17,089 nt of DNA from JBBDWJ01 sp040902925 (GTDB lineage: Bacteria > Acidobacteriota > Terriglobia > Bryobacterales > UBA6623): NCBI GenBank assembly GCA_040902925.1, contig JBBDWJ010000250.1, forward strand, positions 1 to 17,089, written 5' to 3'. The position numbers and the translations under genes are program-made. The number at the start of each line of letters is the position of its first letter. The first letter of the stretch is position 1. The notes under the pieces are model-generated. The model was given only the letters and a program-made list of their open reading frames with translations. It did not search any database and was not told the origin of the DNA. Positions 6,999-12,232 of the stretch are shown here, piece after piece.

Positions 6999-8039
6999 CT
7001 ATCGCGCCGCGGTTGCCGTCTGCATCCGCGGCTCCTTCCAGATTTCGATGTAGGGCTGCAACGACTTCATCAGCTTGTCGAATTCGGCGAAGGTGAGCGA
7101 CTGCGCTCCGTCGCTCCAGGCGGATTCCGGTTTCGGGTGGACTTCCACCATCAGCCCGTCGGCGCCGACCGCCACCGATGCCCGCGAAAGGGCGGGGATG
7201 ATGCTGCGCTTGCCGCTGGAGTGTGCCGGATCAAGCAGCACCGGCAGGTGCGTCAGCTCGTTGAGGATCGGCACGGCCTGAATATCCAGCGTATTGCGGG
7301 TTGCCGTCTCGAAGGTGCGGATGCCGCGCTCGCACAGAATCACGTTGGGGTTGCCGTGCGTGACGATGTACTCGGCGGAAAGCAGCAGTTCTTTGATCGT
7401 CGTGCTCAGGCCGCGTTTGAGCAGCACGGGCCGCTTGACCCGTCCCATCTCCTTCAATAGCGGAAAGTTCTGCACGTTGCGGGCGCCGATTTGCAGCACG
7501 TCGGCGTATTCGGCGATGATGTCCACGGTGGTGACCGTCATGATTTCGGTAATCACGGCGAGGCCCGAGGCGTCACCCGCCTTGCGCAGCAATTTCAGGC
7601 CTTCTTCTTCGAGGCCCTGAAAATCGTAGGGCGAGGTGCGGGGCTTGTAGGCGCCGCCTCGCAGGGCGGTCGCGCCCGCCTTTGCCACGGCGTGCGCGGT
7701 CGTCACGATTTGTTCCTCGGTTTCGACCGAGCAAGGGCCGGCCACGACAAAAAACTCGTCGCCGCCGATCGAGCCTTTACCGACCGGGATACGCGTCTTT
7801 TCGGCCTGGTACTGTTTGCTCACGAACTTATATGGGGCCGAAATCCGAACCGCGCTTTCGACGGCGTCGTAGGAATGTAAAGACTCAAGACAATGTGTCA
7901 CGTCACCCACCCCCACAGCGGCAATCACCACGCGCTCGTCGCCCTGGATCGAATGGACCTTGTAGCCGAATTCTTCAATTCGCCGGCAGACGTGGTCGAT
8001 CTCTTCTTTGCTCGCGCCGAGCTTCATCGAGATAATCAT
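6999..8039 (-). CDS. aroF: 3-deoxy-7-phosphoheptulonate (DAHP) synthase, type I-beta with N-terminal regulatory domain
   Basis: It condenses phosphoenolpyruvate with erythrose 4-phosphate, the first step of the shikimate pathway, in the cytoplasm. The 346-aa protein has an N-terminal ferredoxin-like domain (about 1-67), as in Thermotoga-type enzymes where it mediates feedback inhibition by Tyr/Phe, and a catalytic barrel (about 90-335). Visible motifs are GPCSVE with metal-binding Cys103, the PEP-binding loop 'LRGGAYKPRTSPY', 'QIGARNVQNFPLL', 'PVLLKRG', 'ILCERGIRTFE', 'DPAHSSGKR' (metal His), 'VEVHPKPESAWSDGAQSL' (metal Glu and Asp). The set is complete, so the enzyme should be active. ATG 8039 has AGAGGA just upstream. 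The gene stands alone and is preceded by an intrinsic terminator and an aromatic-rich leader peptide on the same strand, indicating control by transcription attenuation in addition to allosteric feedback. aroG would be an equally valid symbol. Confidence 0.97.
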   Translation of the reverse strand: MIISMKLGASKEEIDHVCRRIEEFGYKVHSIQGDERVVIAAVGVGDVTHCLESLHSYDAVESAVRISAPYKFVSKQYQAEKTRIPVGKGSIGGDEFFVVAGPCSVETEEQIVTTAHAVAKAGATALRGGAYKPRTSPYDFQGLEEEGLKLLRKAGDASGLAVITEIMTVTTVDIIAEYADVLQIGARNVQNFPLLKEMGRVKRPVLLKRGLSTTIKELLLSAEYIVTHGNPNVILCERGIRTFETATRNTLDIQAVPILNELTHLPVLLDPAHSSGKRSIIPALSRASVAVGADGLMVEVHPKPESAWSDGAQSLTFAEFDKLMKSLQPYIEIWKEPRMQTATAAR

Positions 8040-8053
8040 GATGTCCTCTAAAT

Positions 8054-8079
8054 AAAAAACCCACTCCGGCGAGTGGGTT
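8054..8079 (-). terminator. Intrinsic terminator (attenuator) in the aroF leader
   Basis: On the minus strand the arms AACCCACTC (8079-8071) and GAGTGGGTT (8066-8058) pair as a perfect 9-bp stem around GCCG, followed by a run of six T (8059-8054, the first two shared with the stem). It lies only 15 nt upstream of the aroF ATG on the strand of aroF. It therefore acts before aroF rather than after an upstream gene, since the next gene upstream (hyuA) is divergent. Confidence 0.9.
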
Positions 8080-8123
8080 CGGTTTCACTTCGTCGCTGAT
8101 GCAAACCTACGCCACTCTACGGA
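8065..8123 (-). promoter_or_regulatory. Antiterminator pairing competing with the aroF attenuator
   Basis: The minus-strand segment TCCGTAGAGTGG (8123-8112) can pair with CCACTCGCCGGA (8076-8065): six contiguous bp (GAGTGG/CCACTC), a 2x2 internal loop, then four bp (TCCG/CGGA). The 3' partner contains most of the terminator's first arm, loop and start of its second arm, so the two structures exclude each other. This arrangement matches regions 2 and 3 of a classical trp-type attenuator. Confidence 0.75.
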
Positions 8124-8136
8124 CAATTAGTCCGTA
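8118..8136 (-). promoter_or_regulatory. Leader hairpin 1:2 overlapping the leader-peptide stop codon
   Basis: Minus-strand arms TACGGAC (8136-8130) and GTCCGTA (8124-8118) form a perfect 7-bp stem with loop TAATT. The loop holds the TAA stop of the leader peptide. The 3' arm overlaps the antiterminator strand, so this hairpin favours termination when it forms. A ribosome stalled upstream on the Tyr/Trp/Phe codons would keep the 5' arm from pairing. Confidence 0.75.
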
Positions 8137-8168
8137 AATCGGAACCACCAGTAGGCGTAAAGTTGCAT
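8127..8168 (-). CDS. Aromatic-rich attenuation leader peptide upstream of aroF
   Basis: A 13-codon ORF reads MQLYAYWWFRFTD and ends in TAA. Six of its residues are aromatic: Tyr4, Tyr6, Trp7, Trp8, Phe9, Phe11. The central YAYWWFRF is the expected composition of a ribosome sensor for the end products of the shikimate pathway. An in-frame GTG at 8171 is an alternative start, and a TAG at 8180-8178 closes the frame upstream. There is no clear Shine-Dalgarno; the predicted transcript start is only a few nt upstream, so leaderless or near-leaderless initiation is plausible. It is followed by a hairpin, an antiterminator strand and a terminator before aroF. The function is regulatory: the act of translation, not the peptide, should matter. 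The ORF is too short for standard gene finders. Confidence 0.85.
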   Translation of the reverse strand: MQLYAYWWFRFTD

Positions 8169-8181
8169 CACCGAATGCTAA

Positions 8182-8211
8182 TTTTTACCACGGAGATGGA
8201 CGGCTTGTCCA
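8182..8211 (-). promoter_or_regulatory. Putative promoter of the aroF leader transcript
   Basis: Reading the minus strand, TGGACA (8211-8206, 5/6 match to the -35 consensus) is followed after 18 bp by TAAAAA (8187-8182, 4/6 match to the -10 consensus). Transcription would begin around 8176-8173, which is 5-8 nt before the leader-peptide ATG at 8168. Confidence 0.5.
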
Positions 8212-8318
8212 GAAGGATTTTTTCGCGGCTGGCGAGCTATGTTGTTGAAACCGCCACCACTAGGGCGTGCTGAGAGGCCCCGGTCCGGCCACGATCTGCC
8301 GTAGAATCATGAGAATCC

Positions 8319-10154
8319 ATGCGTATCGGAATTGACACCGGCGGGACGTTCACCGATTTCGTGATTTGGGACGGGGAACGCTGCCGGACGCATAAAGTGC
8401 GCTCGACGCCGTCCGATCCCGCGCAAGCGATTCTGGCGGGACTCGAGGAATTGCTCGGCGCAGAGCGAGCCGCAGCCGAGATTGTGCACGGCTCGACGGT
8501 GGCAACCAATGCGCTGCTCGAGCGCAAAGGCGCGCGCACGGCCTTCGTCACAACAGAGGGTTTTGAGGACCTGCTGACGATCGGCCGCCAGAACCGGCGG
8601 GAGCTTTACAACTTTTTCGCACAGGCTCCCGCGCCGCTGGTAGGTTCGGATCTGACGTTCGGACTGCGCGAGCGTACCTTACACGACGGCTCGATTCACA
8701 AGGCGCTCGACCCGGCGGCTGCCGAAGACCTCGCGCGGACGCTGTACGATCTGGGCGTCGAGTCGGTCGCGGTGTGTCTGTTGCATTCCTACGTCAACGG
8801 CTCGCACGAGCGCTGCCTCGCCGAAAAACTAAAAAGCTGCGGGGCGGGCCGCCAGCGGCTATTCGTTTCGCTTTCGCACGAGGTGCTGCCCGAATACCGC
8901 GAGTACGAGCGCGCCGCGACGACGCTGGTTAACGCTTATGTTTCGCCGTTGATGGGCCGCTATCTGGGGCGGCTCTCCGAACAGCTCGGGGAGACTCGGC
9001 TGCGGGTGTTCCAATCGAATGGCGGCTCGATTTCCGCCGAGGCCGCTGGCCGCAGCGCGGTGCACACGGTGCTGTCAGGACCGGCCGGCGGAGTGCTAGG
9101 CGCCGCCGCGGTAGGGCGCGCCGCCGGATTCGAGCGCCTCATCAGCTTCGATATGGGCGGCACCTCGACCGATGTGTCGCTCTACGACGGGCGCTTTACC
9201 TATTCGACCGAGGCGACGCTCGGTGATTTTCCCATCCGCGTGCCGATGCTCGACATTCATTCGGTGGGCGCCGGCGGCGGTTCGATCGTCTGGCTGGATT
9301 CAGCGGGAGCCCTGCGCGTCGGGCCGCACAGCGCGGGCGCGCAACCGGGGCCGGTGTGCTACGGCGAGGGAGAGCAGATTACCGTCACCGACGCGAACCT
9401 GCTGCTTGGCCGTATCGACCCGGCGCGGTTTCTTGGCGGGCGCATGCAGCTCGACGTCGAGCGCTGCCGCGAGGCGATGAACCGTTTTGCGGAAACGCTG
9501 GGAGTGCCGGCCGAACAAGCGGCGCGCGCTATCGTTGATGTCGCGAATTCCAATATGGAGCGGGCGATTCGCGCCGTCTCGGTGGAGCGCGGCCATGATC
9601 CCCGCGAGTTCGCGCTGTTGAGCTTCGGCGGCGCGGGCGCGCAGCACGCTTGCGAACTGGCCGAGCGGCTGGAGATTCCCACGGTCATCGTGCCGCGCCA
9701 CGCCGGCGTTCTTTCGGCTTTAGGAATGCTCGTGGCCGATTGTGTCCGCGACTATTCGCAGAGTATTCTGGCGCGGCCGGCCGCCGAGGTCTTCGCGGAG
9801 CTGGAGCTGCGCGCCGCAGGGGAGTTCGCCGAGCAAGGTTTCGCCGAGGTCGTGTACGAGCGCCATGTCGATTCGCGCTACCGCGGGCAGTCGTATGAGA
9901 TCACGGTTCCTTGGCAAGACCGCGATACGTTTCATGACGCCCACCGCCGGCTTTACGGCTATGACCACCAGGGCAGGGAAGTGGAACAGGTGACGGCGCG
10001 GTTGAAAGCCGTGGGAGTGGTGGAACAGGCGGCGAAACTCAATCTCGCCGCGCCGTCGGACGAGCAGGAATTTTCCAGCGTGTTTGTCCCCGAGGCGTGG
10101 CGCGGGCAAGAGGATGCGGCGCGGAATCTGGTGCTGCGGCGCGCGGTGAAGTAG
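8319..10154 (+). CDS. hyuA: Hydantoinase/5-oxoprolinase family subunit A (HyuA-type)
   Basis: This is the ATP-binding subunit of an ATP-dependent amidohydrolase that opens cyclic amides such as hydantoins or 5-oxoproline, working with subunit B encoded downstream. The 611-aa protein starts with the family's 'MRIGIDTGGTFTDFVIWDG'. It then shows 'HGSTVATNALLERKGA' (Hydantoinase A N-terminal domain, about 1-180), 'SGPAGGVLGAA' (253-263), the second phosphate-binding motif 'FDMGGTSTDVSLYDG' (277-291) and 'GAGGGSIVWLD'. Relatives are usually nearer 650-700 aa. The C terminus jumps from 'KLNLAAPSDEQ' to 'EFSSVFVPEAWRG...NLVLRR', so the segment normally holding the GPA-I-V-E motif seems shortened. 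No strong ribosome-binding site precedes ATG 8319; a TAGAAT at 8302-8307 would make a very short leader. It is divergent from aroF. An acetone carboxylase role is unlikely because no gamma subunit is present. Confidence 0.92.
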   Translation: MRIGIDTGGTFTDFVIWDGERCRTHKVRSTPSDPAQAILAGLEELLGAERAAAEIVHGSTVATNALLERKGARTAFVTTEGFEDLLTIGRQNRRELYNFFAQAPAPLVGSDLTFGLRERTLHDGSIHKALDPAAAEDLARTLYDLGVESVAVCLLHSYVNGSHERCLAEKLKSCGAGRQRLFVSLSHEVLPEYREYERAATTLVNAYVSPLMGRYLGRLSEQLGETRLRVFQSNGGSISAEAAGRSAVHTVLSGPAGGVLGAAAVGRAAGFERLISFDMGGTSTDVSLYDGRFTYSTEATLGDFPIRVPMLDIHSVGAGGGSIVWLDSAGALRVGPHSAGAQPGPVCYGEGEQITVTDANLLLGRIDPARFLGGRMQLDVERCREAMNRFAETLGVPAEQAARAIVDVANSNMERAIRAVSVERGHDPREFALLSFGGAGAQHACELAERLEIPTVIVPRHAGVLSALGMLVADCVRDYSQSILARPAAEVFAELELRAAGEFAEQGFAEVVYERHVDSRYRGQSYEITVPWQDRDTFHDAHRRLYGYDHQGREVEQVTARLKAVGVVEQAAKLNLAAPSDEQEFSSVFVPEAWRGQEDAARNLVLRRAVK

Positions 10155-10439
10155 CGGATTTCACACCAGGCGAATAGGTGGATATGATGCAGTATCGGCG
10201 GCGCAAAGCGCGGCCGCGAAAGTGGAGACAGGTGCTATCGCCTGTCCCGGCGCGAAGCGCCGGCCCCAATGCCGTGCTTCAGCGGCGCCGAACGGTAAGG
10301 GTAAAGCTGTCAGGAATCCATTCCCGGGCAGAGAACCAAGTCAGAAGGGCCGCGCCCGCGGTGCGGCGGACAGGCGCTACCGCCTGTCCCTACTTGGAAC
10401 GGTCAGCACTCAACAACGTCTACGGCAACACGAACTTCG
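10155..10439. other. 285-bp gap splitting hyuA and hyuB, palindrome-rich
   Basis: No gene is recognised. The gap holds two copies of a GACAGG-type palindrome and a CCGGCGC hairpin (described separately). Open frames across it continue into shadows of hyuB. No convincing promoter or ribosome-binding site for hyuB is visible at its right end. Confidence 0.5.
10227..10388. repeat. Two GACAGG-N8-CCTGTC palindromes plus an adjacent hairpin
   Basis: Copy 1 (10227-10246) is GACAGGTG-CTAT-CGCCTGTC and copy 2 (10369-10388) is GACAGGCG-CTAC-CGCCTGTC. Each is an 8-bp stem with a 4-nt loop, and copy 1 keeps pairing through a T-G change. Directly after copy 1 lies CCGGCGC-GAA-GCGCCGG (10247-10263), a perfect 7-bp stem. 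Retained pairing between two non-identical copies points to an extragenic palindromic repeat (REP-like) rather than chance. A related CACAGACA/TGTCTGTG hairpin lies at 15680-15699. Confidence 0.65.
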
Positions 10440-12008
10440 ATGAACAGCAAGAACCTCGACCTCGAAATTTTCCGCAACCTGTTCGTTTCGATCGCCGAAG
10501 AGATGGGCATCGTGCTGCGCCGCACATCCTTCTCGGCCAACATCAAAGAGCGGCGCGACTACTCTTGCGCCGTTTACGACGCCGCGGCCGAAACGATTGC
10601 CATGGGCGACCACATGCCGGTGCATCTTGGCTCCATGCCGGCTTCGGTCGCCGAAGCTTTGCGCAGCCAGACGCTCGGTCCGGGCGACGTGGTCATGCTC
10701 AACGATCCTTTTCGCGGCGGCACGCACCTGCCCGATATCACGACCGTCTCGGCGGTCTTTGTCGACGACGGCGCAACGGACTCGCCGGCCTACTACCTCG
10801 CCACACGAGCCCATCACGCCGACGTCGGAGGCATGTCGCCCGGCTCGATGCCGCTGGCCACCGAGATCTATCAGGAAGGCCTGCGAATCCCCCCGGTGAA
10901 GCTGCTCCGGAACGGCGAGTTTCAGCAGGACGTTCTCGATCTGGTGCTTGCCAACGTGCGTACGCCCGAGGAACGCCGCGGCGATCTCAGCGCGCAGATT
11001 GCGGCCCACCACGTCGGCGAGCGCCGCTTGCGCGAAGCCACGCGCAAATACACTCGCGAGCGGCTGGCGTCCGAAATGTCGGCGCTCAAGGACTACACCG
11101 AAACGATGATGCGCAACCGGCTGCGCGATATCCCCGATGGGGCCTATGAGTTTGAGGACTTCCTCGACGACGACGGTTTCGAATCCGGTCCGGTGCTCGT
11201 TCGCTGCCGTCTGCGGATCGAAGGCGGCCGGGCGATCGTCGATTTTTCCGGATCGGCGCCGCAAGTCCGCGGCGGAATCAACGCCAACCGCGCCGTGACC
11301 GTTTCGGCCACGATGTATTGCTTTCGCTGTCTCGTCGAGGACGATATCCCTTACAACGCAGGGCTGATGCGCCCGATCGAAATCGTCACCGAGCCGGGAA
11401 GCGTTGTCGACGCGTGCTTGCCCGCGAGTGTCGCGGCAGGCAACGTCGAAACATCGCAGCGCATCACCGACGTCGTCTTGGGGACGCTCCACCAGGCGCT
11501 GCCGGGCCGCATTCCCGCGGCTTCTTCCGGCACGATGAACAATCTCACCTTGGGCGGCGTCGACCCGCGCACCGGCGAGCCCTTTGCCTACTACGAGACC
11601 ATCGCCGGAGGCATGGGCGCGCGGCCAACCGCCGACGGTTTTGACGCTGTGCACACGCACATGACCAACAGCCTCAACACGCCCGTGGAGGCGCTCGAAA
11701 ATCTTTATCCGTTGCGCATCCGCCGTTACGCGGTCAGAAAACAATCGGGTGGCGCCGGCCGTCACCGCGGCGGCGATGGCATCGTGCGGGAATTCGAGTT
11801 TCTTACCGATACGGATATTACCTTGCTCTCCGACCGACGCGCGCGTGGGCCGTACGGGCTTGAGGGCGGCGAATCGGGCAAGCCCGGCCTGAACCGGCTC
11901 AACGGCCAGACGATTCCGTCGAAAGGCAGTTTGCGGGCCAAGCCCGGCGCGGTTTTGACGATTGAGACCCCGGGCGGCGGGGGATATGGTGCGCGGTCTG
12001 ACAGCTAG
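10440..12008 (+). CDS. hyuB: Hydantoinase/5-oxoprolinase family subunit B (HyuB-type)
   Basis: This 522-aa protein is a full-length Hydantoinase B family member and the partner of HyuA. Typical segments in order are 'VSIAEEMGIVLRRTSFSANIKERRDYSCAVYD' split here as VSIAEEMG and RRTSFSANIKERRD, 'MPVHLGSMPASV', 'NDPFRGGTHLPDIT' (residues 88-101), 'TRAHHADVGGMSPGSMP' with His125-His126-Asp128, 'GGINANRAVT', 'GNVETSQRI', 'YYETIAGGMGARP', 'RRYAVRKQSGGAGRHRGGDG' and the glycine-rich end 'TPGGGGYGA'. All are intact, so the subunit should fold normally. The start at 10440 gives the expected N terminus but has no visible Shine-Dalgarno. Unlike the usual tight or overlapping hyuA-hyuB arrangement, 285 bp of palindromic DNA separates the two. 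The pair probably acts in cytoplasmic breakdown of cyclic amides; the substrate is unknown. Confidence 0.93.
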   Translation: MNSKNLDLEIFRNLFVSIAEEMGIVLRRTSFSANIKERRDYSCAVYDAAAETIAMGDHMPVHLGSMPASVAEALRSQTLGPGDVVMLNDPFRGGTHLPDITTVSAVFVDDGATDSPAYYLATRAHHADVGGMSPGSMPLATEIYQEGLRIPPVKLLRNGEFQQDVLDLVLANVRTPEERRGDLSAQIAAHHVGERRLREATRKYTRERLASEMSALKDYTETMMRNRLRDIPDGAYEFEDFLDDDGFESGPVLVRCRLRIEGGRAIVDFSGSAPQVRGGINANRAVTVSATMYCFRCLVEDDIPYNAGLMRPIEIVTEPGSVVDACLPASVAAGNVETSQRITDVVLGTLHQALPGRIPAASSGTMNNLTLGGVDPRTGEPFAYYETIAGGMGARPTADGFDAVHTHMTNSLNTPVEALENLYPLRIRRYAVRKQSGGAGRHRGGDGIVREFEFLTDTDITLLSDRRARGPYGLEGGESGKPGLNRLNGQTIPSKGSLRAKPGAVLTIETPGGGGYGARSDS

Positions 12009-12039
12009 CGCTCGAGATGCATGGTGCGCAGGGGCGCAG

Positions 12040-12122
12040 GGGGACATCCACGTTTCGCGCACCGAATGAATCATCGGCTCCGTGTGAGGCCATGGGTAGC
12101 GCGAAACATGGTGTCTGTCCCC
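12040..12122. repeat. 83-bp imperfect inverted repeat (REP/BIME-like)
   Basis: GGGGAC (12040-12045) pairs with GTCCCC (12117-12122). The inner arms CCACGTTTCGCG (12048-12059) and CGCGAAACATGG (12100-12111) pair with one mismatch, and a short bulge lies between. The interior (12060-12099) has no gene. The gap from the hyuB stop (12009) to the helicase start (12232) holds only this element and an unremarkable stretch. Large paired arms ending in GGGGAC resemble REP/BIME units mobilised by REP-associated tyrosine transposases, but no transposase gene is present. Confidence 0.5.
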
Positions 12123-12232
12123 GCCGGTATCCCGCCGGCATCGTCGGCACTGCTGTGGGTATTGGGTTGGCATCCGAGCCCACGGAATCAAAACCGCCTG
12201 TTTGCTAACTTGAAAGGTAGAGCTTCCCCCGG

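Larger units (their letters stand above)
8097..8170 (-). promoter_or_regulatory. Long-range stem enclosing the leader peptide and covering its start codon
   Basis: Minus-strand arms at 8170-8154 (TGATGCAACTTTACGCC) and 8113-8097 (GGCGTAGGTTTGCATCA) pair over 17 positions: 8 bp, one mismatch, two G-U pairs, then 6 bp. The 5' arm includes the leader ATG, and the 3' arm overlaps the end of the antiterminator strand by two bases. It could mask leader translation in RNAs that are already fully transcribed. Confidence 0.6.

Noticed and set aside
8040..8170. T-box or metabolite riboswitch before aroF
   Set aside because: No T-box consensus (TGGNACCGCG-like) is present and the leader is too short. 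The aromatic-rich ORF with alternative hairpins explains the terminator better.
10227..10388. CRISPR-like array in the hyuA-hyuB gap
   Set aside because: There are only two short palindromes, 122 nt apart, with no regular spacing, no third unit and no cas genes.
8319..12008. Acetone carboxylase alpha/beta subunits
   Set aside because: The families are related, but no gamma subunit or regulator is adjacent, and the lengths fit hydantoinase/oxoprolinase better.
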